Below are positions 26,392-35,795 of a stretch of DNA of 64,000 nucleotides, piece by piece. The DNA lies in NCBI GenBank assembly GCA_030694465.1, contig JAUXYJ010000042.1, positions 1 through 64,000 of the forward strand. Direction: 5' to 3'. A model generated the notes under the pieces. The model saw only the letters and a list, made by a program, of their open reading frames with translations, made no database searches and was not told where the DNA came from. The position numbers and the translations under genes are program-made. Each line of letters starts with the position of its first letter. Position 1 is the first letter of the stretch. The stretch comes from Deltaproteobacteria bacterium (lineage in GTDB: Bacteria > Myxococcota_A > Polyangia > Polyangiales > Ga0077539).

Positions 26392-27743
26392 CGTGCGGAC
26401 CTCGACGGGGCGGGAGTGATCGAGAGCACGACGCGGTGCGATGGATCGAGAAATTGCTGGGCGACGCGCTGTACATCCGCGCGGGTCACGGCGGCGTAGC
26501 GGTCGAGCTCGGTGCGCAAAAGCGTGGCGTCTCCGTCGTACAGTTGGTGCTCGGCGAGGGCTTGCGCGCGGTGGTTGGTGTGCGCCAGTGCGAAGAGCAC
26601 ACTCGCGCGGAGCCGATTTTTGGCCGTGTCGAGCTGTGCCTCCGAGATGCCCTCGGCGCGCACCGTCACGAGCGCGCGGTCCAGGGCGCTCTGGGTCTGG
26701 GCGAGCGTGCGCGAAGCAGAGAGCACGGTCCAGAAGGCCAGCAGGCTCGGTCCGCGGCGGGTGTCTTGTGTGACCTCGATTTCGCTGGCGAGACGCTGCT
26801 CGCGCACGAGTGACTGGTGCAAAATCGAGGACTCTCCGTCCCCGAGTGCGCCGGCCAAGAGCTCGAGCGCATAGTGATCCGGGCTGCTGCGCGAGGGCGT
26901 GCGAAACACGGTCCAAAACGCAGGCTGCGGCGCGAGCGCATCGGTGAGAGTCTCGCGGATTTCGCTGGCAATCGGCGGAGCCTCGGCGCTCGGCCGCGGC
27001 GGCACCGTGATGCGCGTGATGGCCGAGAAGTATTGACGAATGAGGGCCATGGTCGCGCGCGGATCAAAGCGACCGGCGACCGCGAGCACCGCGTTGTTTG
27101 GGCCGTAATAGCTCCGGTGAAACGCGAGGACCTCTGAGAAGCTCGCGCGCTGAAGGTCTTCGGGTTCGCCGATGGCGGTGTGCGCGTAGGGATAAAAACC
27201 GCTGTACGCGAGCGCGTCGCGCCGCAAGAGGGCCATGCCGTAGGGCGCGTTTTCGTACGACTGCCTGCGCTCTTCGAGGACGACTAGGCGCTGGTTTTCA
27301 AAGGACTCGGGGGTCACCGCGAGGGCGCGCATGCGGTCGGCTTCGAGCCATAGGCTCACCGGCAGCGCGTCCGAGGGGAGAGTCTCGTAGTAGTTCGTTC
27401 GGTCTTCGCTGGTGGTGCCGTTGGCGTCCCGGTTTCCGTAGCGGTCCATCAGACGGTCAAAGGTGCCTTTGGGCGCATGTTCGCTGCCCTCGAACATCAT
27501 GTGCTCGAACAGGTGCGCGAAGCCCGAGCGGCCCTGCGCTTCGTCGCGAGAGCCCACGTCGTAGTACACCGCGACGGACGCCGTAGTGCACGCGGGATCG
27601 GGCGAGAGCACTACGCGCAGCCCGTTGTCGAGCGTGGCGGCCTCAATCGCAAAAGGCAGTGGGGTCGCTTGTGCGCCAGTGGCGCCAAGCGTGAGCGAGA
27701 GGGTGAGGGCCGCGAGGGCCGAGGGCGAGCGTCGTTGGGGCAT
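26388..27743 (-). CDS. M16 zinc peptidase, active subunit
   Basis: A 451-aa exported pitrilysin-family peptidase. The start at ATG 27743 gives a signal peptide ending GAQA. The inverted zinc motif is His77-Leu-Phe-Glu80-His81 (HLFEHMMF). The downstream glutamate helix is EERRQSYENAPYG. The second M16 half is present. It degrades peptides in the periplasm or envelope and pairs with the overlapping HxxEH-lacking gene downstream. Confidence 0.93.
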   Translation of the reverse strand: MPQRRSPSALAALTLSLTLGATGAQATPLPFAIEAATLDNGLRVVLSPDPACTTASVAVYYDVGSRDEAQGRSGFAHLFEHMMFEGSEHAPKGTFDRLMDRYGNRDANGTTSEDRTNYYETLPSDALPVSLWLEADRMRALAVTPESFENQRLVVLEERRQSYENAPYGMALLRRDALAYSGFYPYAHTAIGEPEDLQRASFSEVLAFHRSYYGPNNAVLAVAGRFDPRATMALIRQYFSAITRITVPPRPSAEAPPIASEIRETLTDALAPQPAFWTVFRTPSRSSPDHYALELLAGALGDGESSILHQSLVREQRLASEIEVTQDTRRGPSLLAFWTVLSASRTLAQTQSALDRALVTVRAEGISEAQLDTAKNRLRASVLFALAHTNHRAQALAEHQLYDGDATLLRTELDRYAAVTRADVQRVAQQFLDPSHRVVLSITPAPSRSAR

Positions 27744-27819
27744 TGAGAGAATCTGAGGGTGAATGTGCAGGGGATTTCCAGGGTAACCGCCACGGTGTGT
27801 TATCGTTGGAGGCATTCAA

Positions 27820-29208
27820 GTGAAGAGAATTTTTAGCGGATTGCTCCTCTCGCTGCTGGCATGGTCCACAGCGCATTGCGCTCCTCCACCGGTGACGGAA
27901 GAGGATGTTGCGGTAAACCCAGACGCTTGTCGCGGCGCCTCGTGCACCGACGCCATGCGCAGCGACACTGGCGACGCCAGCAGCGTCGAAATGGACGGCG
28001 CCATCGACGATGTGCCCGGCGCGTTCGATGTCACATCCGAGGGCTCTGTTGCAGACGACGGGGGAGGCGGGGACGTCAGCGTGACAGAAGCAGGCCTTCC
28101 CGATGGCGGCGTCACCTTCGGGCGCTGTGTCCCCGTAGGGACGCTGCTGCAACTCTCAACCGAGGCCCGACAGCGCGCTCGGACGATCTCTCTTGGGACC
28201 CACAGCGCGGGCTATTGGGCCTCGTGGTCCTGGCTCAACGCGGGGGCAACACAGGTGTCTTTCGCACAGATTTCGGCGACGGGCGCACGTATTGGTATGG
28301 ATACCAATGTGGTCCCTGAGTTCTTAGGGAGCGTCGTGGGGGGCGGTGGTTTCGCTGCGACGCCCAGTGGGTTCTCGGTCGCGCTTCACTCGAACTTTGA
28401 CATGGGGCTGGATATCTATCTCCAGCGGTTGACCGCGATGGGTGCCCGTGTAGGAACGCCCGTTCGTGTGGTCACCGACCGCGAGCTCTCAGAGCTTCCC
28501 GATGTGATCCGTACGGCCACGGGCGAAGTGGTCGTGTGGCGCTCCACGGATGACATGGCGACGAGCCAGCGCTTGCTTGCGTCTCTGGTCGTCGGATCGA
28601 CGGCCCGCGCGCCGATCAGTCTCACCCCGATGGGCATGCAGGCGTCGAGCTTTGACGTCGCTTTTAATGCAACGAACGCGGTCGTCGCGATGGTCTCGCG
28701 GAGGGACTCTAACGGGGACGTAAACCTCGTGACACTCAACCCCGACGGAACCGTCGTGCGCACAGTGCCTCTCACGACCAGCGCGTTTGTCTCGGAGCCA
28801 GTGGCGGTCACCCTCTTGGGCGGCGACGCCATTGTTGCTTGGACCGAGCGCACCGCGCAGTCCACGCTCAAGCTCCGCCGGGTCAATCTCACCACTGGAA
28901 TCGCAGGGCCCTTGGTCCATGTGCCCGAGGTAGGCTTCGAGATCTCGCAGGTGGGACTCGAGCTCGATCGTGACGGTGTGGTGGTCGCGTTTCGCGCGCC
29001 CACGATGCTCGGAGGCAGCATCGCCATCGCCCGCTTGGGGCCCACGCTTGCGCTCCGCGAAGGCGTGTCACGCGTGGCGCCTGGGGGCCCTGGCGATGCC
29101 GTCACGGTAGCCTCGCGGGGGGACGGAACCTTTGGGGTCGCGTGGGCAGACGAAGTGCCCATGCCCATGCGAACAACAGCGAATTTTCAGGTGATGCGAT
29201 GTCCCTAG
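27820..29208 (+). CDS. Propeller-like lipoprotein of unknown function
   Basis: A 462-aa product. The start is the GTG at 27820, behind TTGGAGG. The signal ends STAHC (Cys20) and an Asp/Gly/Val linker runs to about 100. The rest has recurring beta-strand segments (VVAFRAP, IVAWTER, GYWASWSW) resembling a WD40/YVTN-like propeller, without a named family. It overlaps the next lipoprotein gene by 10 bp, indicating an operon. Confidence 0.7.
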   Translation: MKRIFSGLLLSLLAWSTAHCAPPPVTEEDVAVNPDACRGASCTDAMRSDTGDASSVEMDGAIDDVPGAFDVTSEGSVADDGGGGDVSVTEAGLPDGGVTFGRCVPVGTLLQLSTEARQRARTISLGTHSAGYWASWSWLNAGATQVSFAQISATGARIGMDTNVVPEFLGSVVGGGGFAATPSGFSVALHSNFDMGLDIYLQRLTAMGARVGTPVRVVTDRELSELPDVIRTATGEVVVWRSTDDMATSQRLLASLVVGSTARAPISLTPMGMQASSFDVAFNATNAVVAMVSRRDSNGDVNLVTLNPDGTVVRTVPLTTSAFVSEPVAVTLLGGDAIVAWTERTAQSTLKLRRVNLTTGIAGPLVHVPEVGFEISQVGLELDRDGVVVAFRAPTMLGGSIAIARLGPTLALREGVSRVAPGGPGDAVTVASRGDGTFGVAWADEVPMPMRTTANFQVMRCP

Positions 29209-30275
29209 TGAAAACCCCGTGGGCTCTCTCGCTCGCTCTCGTTGTGTGCGCTGTGGCGTGCAGCCCGCCGCCGTCGCCCGACGTCGAAGAGGTTGACGGG
29301 ACCGCGACGGACACCGCCGCAGACCGCGCGACGGACATCTCGCAGCGCCCCGAGGTCGGACCCGATGGCGAATCGCCAGACGTCCTCCCGATGGACGCTC
29401 AGGGCGACGCTGCAGCCGACGCAACGATCGATGCGACCGATGGCGCTGTGATCTTGGACGCGCGGCCCACAGACGCTGGCAACGACAGCCGCGACGCTGC
29501 GAGCCCGTCGGACGTGCCGATCATTGTTGAGCCCGATGTCGTGCGTGTGGCGATCTGCGATCAGCCCAGCACCCTGCGGATTTGCACGATGGACTCGGAG
29601 TGCAGGGCCGGCGCTGAGCGCTGTTTGCCTTCGGGATGTGGGACCACGCGCCGCTGTCAGCCTGCAGGGCGGCCCTGTGTAGACAACGGCGATTGTCTCT
29701 TTGGCACGCAGCAGTGTTCGGCCGGAGTCTGTGTCCAGACGGGCTCGGACTGCGGAGACACACGCGCGTGTCCACTGGGCTTTTCGTGCGAGGGGACCGC
29801 GGGCACCCGTCGCTGTGTGAGCCACCGTCGCGCCTGCGAGCAGACCTACAACCCGTGCCCCTACGGCGATCTCTGCCATGAGATCCCGGGCCTCAACCCC
29901 TTCTGCATTGGCGTGGCCACGCGCTGTGGGACCAACGACACGTGCATCATCGGCTCAAGCTGTCTCGACGTAGACGGCGACGGGTTGCGCGAGTGTGTGC
30001 CGTCAGGGCCCTGCACAAACGCGAGCTGTGGCCTGCCGGGGCGCTGCGAAATTCGCCCAGTGGATTACTTCTTGTTCTGTGGTCCACGCGGGATTTGTAG
30101 CCCCGCGACAGGGTGTGGGCCTGGGTATGATTGCGTCGACGCGTGGGGCAGCGACGTGTACCAGTGTCGCGCGCGGACCGATGTCTGCCAGACCAACGCG
30201 CAGTGCCCCGTGGACCAGGTGTGCTTCGAGCCAGACGGCGCAGCGATGCCCGGTTCGCCGTCTGGGTGTCGCTGA
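29199..30275 (+). CDS. Cysteine-rich lipoprotein
   Basis: A 358-aa protein from ATG 29199 with signal AVAC (Cys21). A long acidic, Ala/Thr-rich linker runs to about 125. The C-terminal 230 residues contain many cysteines in EGF/EB-like patterns (CTMDSECRAGAERC, CVDNGDCLFGTQQC, CQTNAQCPVDQVC). Related in style to the next gene and to other Cys-rich lipoproteins in the window. Probably surface-exposed. Confidence 0.75.
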   Translation: MSLVKTPWALSLALVVCAVACSPPPSPDVEEVDGTATDTAADRATDISQRPEVGPDGESPDVLPMDAQGDAAADATIDATDGAVILDARPTDAGNDSRDAASPSDVPIIVEPDVVRVAICDQPSTLRICTMDSECRAGAERCLPSGCGTTRRCQPAGRPCVDNGDCLFGTQQCSAGVCVQTGSDCGDTRACPLGFSCEGTAGTRRCVSHRRACEQTYNPCPYGDLCHEIPGLNPFCIGVATRCGTNDTCIIGSSCLDVDGDGLRECVPSGPCTNASCGLPGRCEIRPVDYFLFCGPRGICSPATGCGPGYDCVDAWGSDVYQCRARTDVCQTNAQCPVDQVCFEPDGAAMPGSPSGCR

Positions 30276-30320
30276 GAGTGGCAATCATTGCGCGTGGGCG
30301 GTAGTGTCCGCGCCCTCTCG

Positions 30321-30779
30321 ATGGCTCTTCGAACACGAACGCGTCTGTGGCTCCTGGCAGCCCTGGCCACAATCACACTCGCGATGGCTGGTTGCGCACG
30401 CCGCATTGGGGATGGCTGCGCGGTCGATACCGACTGCTCTATCAACAACGACCGGCGCTGCGATACCTCTCAACCCTCGGGCTATTGCACGATCGCCGAG
30501 TGCGACCGCAACAGCTGCCCAAGTGACTCGCTCTGCGTGGAATTCTTCTCGGATTCTGCGCGCCGCGCGCGTCGCTTTTGCATGGCTCCCTGCACTTCAG
30601 ATGGTGACTGTCGCGCACAATACAAGTGCCAGATGCCCAACGCGGTGGGGCTGTTTCAGAGCTGCCCAGACAACATGAGCAGCGTGAATGGGTGTACCCG
30701 TCTGATCGACGACGCCGTCGGACCCAGCACGACACGAGAGCGGACCGGCTACTGCGCACCGCCCACCACGATGCAGTAG
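30321..30779 (+). CDS. Small cysteine-rich lipoprotein
   Basis: The 152-aa product has signal AMAGC (Cys25) and a compact Cys-rich domain with GDGCAVDTDCS, RNSCPSDSLC and CTSDGDCRAQYKC. The pattern matches the last domain type of the preceding gene, 45 bp upstream. A short inverted repeat (TTTCGC and GCGAAA, 30780-30794) follows the stop directly. Confidence 0.72.
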   Translation: MALRTRTRLWLLAALATITLAMAGCARRIGDGCAVDTDCSINNDRRCDTSQPSGYCTIAECDRNSCPSDSLCVEFFSDSARRARRFCMAPCTSDGDCRAQYKCQMPNAVGLFQSCPDNMSSVNGCTRLIDDAVGPSTTRERTGYCAPPTTMQ

Positions 30780-30828
30780 TTTCGCTTGGCGAAATCCACA
30801 TAATTTTCACTTAGTCTCGCGAGGATCG

Positions 30829-31770
30829 ATGCGGTATTTCGGCTATCTCTCGCGGCGCTTAGTGGGAGGACTGCTCACGGTCTTGGCCGTGATCTCGGTG
30901 TGCTTCTTGGTGCTTGAGGCGCTCCCTGGCGACCCCACCGACATGATCTTGGGTGAGACCGCGACGGACCAAGACCGCGTGCAGCTCCGGCGGATGTTGC
31001 GTTTGGATCAGCCTTTTTCGACGCGATATGCACAGTTTTTGCTCGATATCGTCGTGCCCGCGCGCGGCATGGGTCACTCGCTCAGGCAGCCCACACGTTC
31101 GGCGTGGTCGATGATCGTTGAGGCATGGCCGGACACGGTCGCCCTCGCGCTGGGCGCGGGCTTGGTGGCGTGGACCCTCGCGATCCCCCTGGCGTTGATC
31201 GCAGCCACTCGGCCAAGGACCAAGACCGACGCGGTCGTCGGTGTGGTCTCGATGCTCGGTGTCGCGATCCCGTCGCTGTGGCTGGGCCCGCTGTTGATCC
31301 TCGCGTTCTGCGTCGCGCTCCCGTGGCTGCCTTTTCCGGGGCCCGACGCGCGAGGGCTGCCCGCGCTGATTCTCCCGTCGCTCACGCTCGGCGTCGGTAT
31401 GGCCGGAATTCTCACGCGCATGGGCCGCGTCGCGCTCCGCGAGACCCTCCGTGAGCCCTTTATTCAAGCCGCCCGTGCACGCGGGCTGAGTGAGCCCGCC
31501 GTGCTCATCAAGCATGCCCTCCGCGCTGCCATGGTGCCCTTGCTCACAGCCGGTGGCGCCCAGCTCTCTTCGCTCTTGGGCGGCGCGATTATCACCGAAA
31601 AAATCTTCGATCGCCCAGGCCTCGGGACCCTGTTGTTGCAGTCGCTCACGACCCGAGATCTGCCTGTCGTTCTCGCGTGCGTCGTGGTGATCGCGATCAC
31701 TGCGGTCTTTGTCCAGCTGCTGGTCGACGTCGCCTATGTGCTGGTCGATCCGAGGATTCGCCTCGCATGA
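30829..31770 (+). CDS. ABC transporter permease, DppB/OppB type
   Basis: The 313-aa inner-membrane permease has six helices. It carries the N-terminal family signature (LEALPGDPTDMI) and the EAA loop (ARARGLSEPAVLIKHALRAAMVPLL) that contacts the ATPase. It would import peptides or nickel with a partner permease. It overlaps the next gene by ATGA. No substrate-binding protein or ATPase gene is adjacent. Confidence 0.9.
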   Translation: MRYFGYLSRRLVGGLLTVLAVISVCFLVLEALPGDPTDMILGETATDQDRVQLRRMLRLDQPFSTRYAQFLLDIVVPARGMGHSLRQPTRSAWSMIVEAWPDTVALALGAGLVAWTLAIPLALIAATRPRTKTDAVVGVVSMLGVAIPSLWLGPLLILAFCVALPWLPFPGPDARGLPALILPSLTLGVGMAGILTRMGRVALRETLREPFIQAARARGLSEPAVLIKHALRAAMVPLLTAGGAQLSSLLGGAIITEKIFDRPGLGTLLLQSLTTRDLPVVLACVVVIAITAVFVQLLVDVAYVLVDPRIRLA

Positions 31771-32615
31771 GCGCGTCTTCGCAGCCCCACAAGCGATCGC
31801 GCTGGCGTCTCGAAGGGCGCGCGCTCGTGGGCGTCCCCATGGTGCTCTTGTTCTTGTTCTTGGCGCTCGTAGGGCCGTGGCTCGCGCCGTATGCGCCCAG
31901 AGCGATTGACCTCGCGCACGAGCTCGAAGGGCCCAGCCTCAGGCACTGGCTCGGCACCGCGGACAACGGCGTGGATGTCCTCAGCGTGCTTCTCACCGGA
32001 GCGCGCACCGCGGGGCTCGTGGGCGTGAGCACGGTGCTCATTTCGTTTGTGCTGGGCTCTGCCCTCGGCAGCATCTCGGGGTACGCCGGAGGGCGCACGG
32101 ATTTGATCCTCGCGCGCGTGACCGACGCCGTCGCGGCCATGCCCTCGCTGGTGATCAATGTGGCGCTGTTGGCGCTGATCGCGCGACCGGGATTTGGTCA
32201 CATGATCGCGGCGCTCTCGGCTACCGGTTGGGTCACCTATGCGCGCGTTTCGCGTGCAGAAGTGCTGCGTCTGCGTGAGCGTGAGTTTGTCACCGCGGCG
32301 CGCGCTCTCGGAGCCTCGCCCTCGCGTGTGTTGCTCTTGCACGTCTTGCCCAACGCGATGGGCCCGCTCATTGTGCAAGCGACCTTTGGCCTCGGCGGCG
32401 CGGTGCTCGCCGAAGCGTCTCTGTCATTCTTGGGTCTGGGTCCTGGCGCTGGCGCTTCGTGGGGTGCGCTCTTGGACCAAGGCACCGCGTACCTGCTGCG
32501 CGCGCCGCGTCTCGCGATGATCGCTGGCGTGGCCATCGCGATGACGGTCCTGGGCTTCAATCTCACCGGAGACTGGCTCCGCGACGCGCTCGATCCCAAA
32601 GAGTCATCGGACTAG
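31767..32615 (+). CDS. ABC transporter permease, DppC/OppC type
   Basis: The 282-aa second permease of the same importer starts at ATG 31767, inside the upstream stop. It has the N-terminal LGTADNGVDVLSVLLTGART and the EAA loop (ARALGASPSRVLLLHVLPNAMGPL). About five to six transmembrane helices. The dpp/opp ATPases and binding protein must be elsewhere. Confidence 0.9.
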   Translation: MSASSQPHKRSRWRLEGRALVGVPMVLLFLFLALVGPWLAPYAPRAIDLAHELEGPSLRHWLGTADNGVDVLSVLLTGARTAGLVGVSTVLISFVLGSALGSISGYAGGRTDLILARVTDAVAAMPSLVINVALLALIARPGFGHMIAALSATGWVTYARVSRAEVLRLREREFVTAARALGASPSRVLLLHVLPNAMGPLIVQATFGLGGAVLAEASLSFLGLGPGAGASWGALLDQGTAYLLRAPRLAMIAGVAIAMTVLGFNLTGDWLRDALDPKESSD

Positions 32616-32654
32616 GCCTCGCGAAAATCCTAGTTCATTTGCAGGATAGATCAT

Positions 32655-32669
32655 CCGGCGACGTCGCCG
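32655..32669. repeat. Dispersed palindrome, copy 3 (intergenic)
   Basis: CCGGCGACGTCGCCG, 15 of the 16 bases. It sits one base outside the stop codon of the gene at 32670, between two convergent genes. Confidence 0.85.
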
Positions 32670-34118
32670 CTATCGGGTGACACGCGTGGCCCAGATGCTG
32701 GTCACAAGCTGCCCCAGGTCCTGCGCGAGCGAGGCGAGATCACAGCGCACTGTGCTCGGGTCGTTGTCATCGTCGCCCTGAAAGGTCACTCGCAATCGCT
32801 CAAGCAACGTGAGCGCGCGAGGCGTGGGCGCCGTGACGCCGCCGAGCTTTGCGTTCGCGATCGCGCTGCCGTCAGGTCGCAAGAGGATCGACACGGCGAT
32901 GTCGTCTGCCGGTGTAGCGCCTGCGACGACAAACGCGATCACGTCGCCCTGTGAATCTTGCGAAACAAAAACGACCTCACGGGGGGGCTGCGCCGAGAGA
33001 TTCTGCGCGAGCACTTCGCTACAATCTGTGAGCAACCCGCGGCGGGCGCTCTGGGTCATGGCGGATGGATTTCCGAGCAAATAGGCTCGCCGACGTGGGG
33101 ACGTTGGCCTCGTCTCGCCGCGCCGATCGTCCCGCAAGAGCATAAACTGCTGCACATGCAACACGGGCGCAGAGACGCCGCCCACGAGGGCAACAATGGC
33201 GAACTGGTTGCCTGACACAGCCATCCCGTGCGCGGCTGCGAACTTGTTCTGTGATCGCCGGATGTTTCCGTCGTCAAACACCGTGACCACGAGCTCGCTG
33301 TGCGCCCGCGTCTCGGTGTGCGCGACCACAAAGACCGTGCCGCCACCGTGCGCGATGTGAACCTCTCCCACGACGCTGGTCACATCGACCACGAGCGGCG
33401 CTTGGTTGAGTTCGCTACGCAAATCGCTGGCAATCGTGCGCAGTCGAACATCGTTGCCCTTGCGCGAAATGATCGCGATGCGCGATCCACCACCCGCCGC
33501 TGACACAAAGCGCTGTCCAGTGCCCAACGAGACCGTGCGGTGCTCAAGACCCGTCGCGCGCAGCACGCACACGTCGACCTCGTCTTCGCGGTCAGTCTCA
33601 AAAATCGCCACGGGTCCCTGCACCGTGGCACACGCGGCGAGCAGCGCACGCGCGGAGTGCGGGACCTTCCAGGGCTCTACCAAGGACTTGCCCGAGAGAG
33701 CCTCGTAGACCGAGACCATGCGGTGGGCGTCCTCCCCGCGGTCCTTGACGATCAAGGCACAGGGAGCGCTGTCAAACCACAAGGCAAATCCCTGGCAATG
33801 GTGCAGTTTTGCGTCGACCGTTTGTGGCTCGGTTGCGGCACCGACAGCCCCTGTTGCCTCGCCCGGCCCTTCAAAAATCAACCACCGATCCGAGGCGATC
33901 AGCGTGCGCGCGTTGAGCGTCGGGACCCGCGAGAGCGAGGTGACCTGCGCGTGGGTCTGCGTCGAATTCGCAGACAATCTCCAGTGCAAAGCCTCGTTCT
34001 CGTTCGCCGTAAACAGCACATAGTGCTCTCGGTCGATGCCAAAACCGCACACTCTCGGAGGCGCAGAGACCTGCGGTGTAAGCGCCATGGGCGCGTCGGG
34101 ACCTACTCGAAAGACCAT
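32670..34118 (-). CDS. Unknown protein, probable beta-propeller
   Basis: A 482-aa product without signal peptide or membrane segment. It shows repeated short strands ending in hydrophobic pairs (YVLFTANE, RWLIFEGP, RIAIISRKG, TVFVVAHTE), a pattern seen in propellers. No metal or catalytic motif is evident. The N-terminal methionine is uncertain; a second is ten residues in. Same strand as the Cys-rich lipoprotein upstream, 91 bp apart. Confidence 0.65.
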   Translation of the reverse strand: MVFRVGPDAPMALTPQVSAPPRVCGFGIDREHYVLFTANENEALHWRLSANSTQTHAQVTSLSRVPTLNARTLIASDRWLIFEGPGEATGAVGAATEPQTVDAKLHHCQGFALWFDSAPCALIVKDRGEDAHRMVSVYEALSGKSLVEPWKVPHSARALLAACATVQGPVAIFETDREDEVDVCVLRATGLEHRTVSLGTGQRFVSAAGGGSRIAIISRKGNDVRLRTIASDLRSELNQAPLVVDVTSVVGEVHIAHGGGTVFVVAHTETRAHSELVVTVFDDGNIRRSQNKFAAAHGMAVSGNQFAIVALVGGVSAPVLHVQQFMLLRDDRRGETRPTSPRRRAYLLGNPSAMTQSARRGLLTDCSEVLAQNLSAQPPREVVFVSQDSQGDVIAFVVAGATPADDIAVSILLRPDGSAIANAKLGGVTAPTPRALTLLERLRVTFQGDDDNDPSTVRCDLASLAQDLGQLVTSIWATRVTR

Positions 34119-34209
34119 CGATTACGTCGCCCTTGTCTCGCGGTTTGTTAGCGATAATACAGAAGCTTCTCAATTGTTGGGTCGCCACCCGGGCGACCTG
34201 TTGGGCCTA

Positions 34210-34710
34210 TCAGCCTACAGCTCTGCAGCCTGCACCACACCCGTTGACGTCGCAGGTGTTCGACCTCTGGCACTCCATACCTGCCATGTCCGGGATACAG
34301 AACAGCGGGGACTCACAGGTCTCACAGCCTGTTGGGCACTCGGCCGTGGTGCACACGCGCCGTGGGCACGTGGTGGTGCTCCCAACGCGTGGCAGGCACG
34401 CGACCCCCGGTGCGGAGGCAAACTGGTTTGTCTCACACAGCCTGCAGCCCGAAGGACACTGCCCCGTGGTGCACGGTTGACCACACGATTCGAGCGATTG
34501 GTCAGACAAAACGCGTGCACAGGGGCTCGCAAACTCGTTGCCGCTGTCCACACGATCGCAGCTGCCAGCCTCGGTCACTTGCGCACTGTCGCGTCCGCTG
34601 TCACCCGCGTCTGGGGTGGGCATCGGAGGCGAACAGCTCAGCATGGCCAGCGTCTGCGCTGTGATGATGAGCTCAGCCGGGATCTGTAGTCGGGGGCGCT
34701 TCGTCTTCAT
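34210..34710 (-). CDS. Cysteine-rich lipoprotein
   Basis: A 166-aa product from ATG 34710 with signal LAMLSC (Cys26) and an Asp/Ser/Ala linker. A C-terminal region has at least 18 cysteines, including a repeated unit CTTGQCPSGCRLCE and CTTAECPTGCETCE. It resembles in style the other Cys-rich lipoproteins but the repeat differs. Confidence 0.7.
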   Translation of the reverse strand: MKTKRPRLQIPAELIITAQTLAMLSCSPPMPTPDAGDSGRDSAQVTEAGSCDRVDSGNEFASPCARVLSDQSLESCGQPCTTGQCPSGCRLCETNQFASAPGVACLPRVGSTTTCPRRVCTTAECPTGCETCESPLFCIPDMAGMECQRSNTCDVNGCGAGCRAVG

Positions 34711-34832
34711 CCGCGCGAGGATACACAGGGCGCGTGCGGTCGTCGTGTGCTCGAACGTGAAGCGAATGGCGCTGCGATGTGCACGAAGCGGTAGACGCTC
34801 TGCGAGGTCACCGCGTAGCATCCAGCGCTGAG

Positions 34833-35738
34833 ATGTCTATGCGAATGGCTTCAGCGCGGTTGGCCACGGTTGCAATGCTCAGCGCCTCGCTCTGTTCGGG
34901 CGTTGCGTTGGCGCAGACCAGCCAGCGCAATTTTGTCGAACTTGGCCAACGTCAGTACGACGATCTGCACTACGAAGAGGCCCTTCAGACCCTCTCGGCT
35001 GCGATCATTCGACGTGGAAATTCACCCGTCGAAGAGCTCCGCATCTACGAGCTTCTCGCGTACTCGTACCAAGCTCTCAACCGCAACGACGAAGCGGAAG
35101 GCGCCTGGCGTTTGCTCCTCGCACGCGAGCCCACGCGACAGGTCTCGGCCGATGTCTCGCCGCGTGTGCAGACGTTTTTTAACGGCGTCCGCCAGCGTTG
35201 GGAGGCCGAAGGGCGACCCGGTGTGGCTGTGCAAACCACAAACAACAACGGCGCGCCCCTCCCGAATCCACAGCGAAACCTCTCCGAAATCCGCATTGAT
35301 CACCGCTCCCCGCCGCAACAACAGCGCGGCCGTGCCGTGCCGCTGACCGCGACGGTGGTCGACCCTGATCACCGAGTCGCGCGCCTCGTGCTCGCGTATC
35401 GACACAACAACGTGGGCCTGTTTCGCCGCGTCGACGCGCAGAACGACCCCGCATCCACCGGTGCGTTTAGTGTCACCGTTCCCCAAGACATCGTGCGGCC
35501 CCCGCTGGTCGAGTACTACTTCGAGGCGGTCGATGGCACAGGCGTCCCAGTCTTCGCACGCGGAGACGCGTTTGCGCCCTTGCGCATCGCGGTCCCCGAG
35601 CCCGGTGGGATCCCGTGGTGGGTTTGGGTCGGCGGCGGTGTCCTTGCGGCCGGCGCGATCACAGGGATCATCGTGGGTGTCGTGGCCAGCCAGAACTCAC
35701 AGCCCACGACGCTCAACATCGAGGTCATCGGCCGCTGA
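34833..35738 (+). CDS. Exported TPR-like protein with C-terminal membrane helix
   Basis: The 301-aa product has a signal peptide ending GVALA. Residues about 35-120 look like two or three TPR helices (GQRQYDDLHYEEALQTLSAAI, YELLAYSYQALNRNDEAEGAW). The middle is an Ig-like strand region. The C-terminal 45 residues hold a transmembrane segment (WWVWVGGGVLAAGAITGIIVGVV). The arrangement suggests an envelope scaffold protein. The start is the ATG at 34833, though another lies two codons on. Confidence 0.75.
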   Translation: MSMRMASARLATVAMLSASLCSGVALAQTSQRNFVELGQRQYDDLHYEEALQTLSAAIIRRGNSPVEELRIYELLAYSYQALNRNDEAEGAWRLLLAREPTRQVSADVSPRVQTFFNGVRQRWEAEGRPGVAVQTTNNNGAPLPNPQRNLSEIRIDHRSPPQQQRGRAVPLTATVVDPDHRVARLVLAYRHNNVGLFRRVDAQNDPASTGAFSVTVPQDIVRPPLVEYYFEAVDGTGVPVFARGDAFAPLRIAVPEPGGIPWWVWVGGGVLAAGAITGIIVGVVASQNSQPTTLNIEVIGR

Positions 35739-35795
35739 CCTCTCTGTGTACACGGTGGTGTCCATGGTGGCCAAAAGAGGCTATCAACCGCGCCC

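Noticed and set aside
32616..32650. Terminator after the second permease (CTAGG/CCTAG)
   Set aside because: Only five pairs with a long loop and no proper U-tract.
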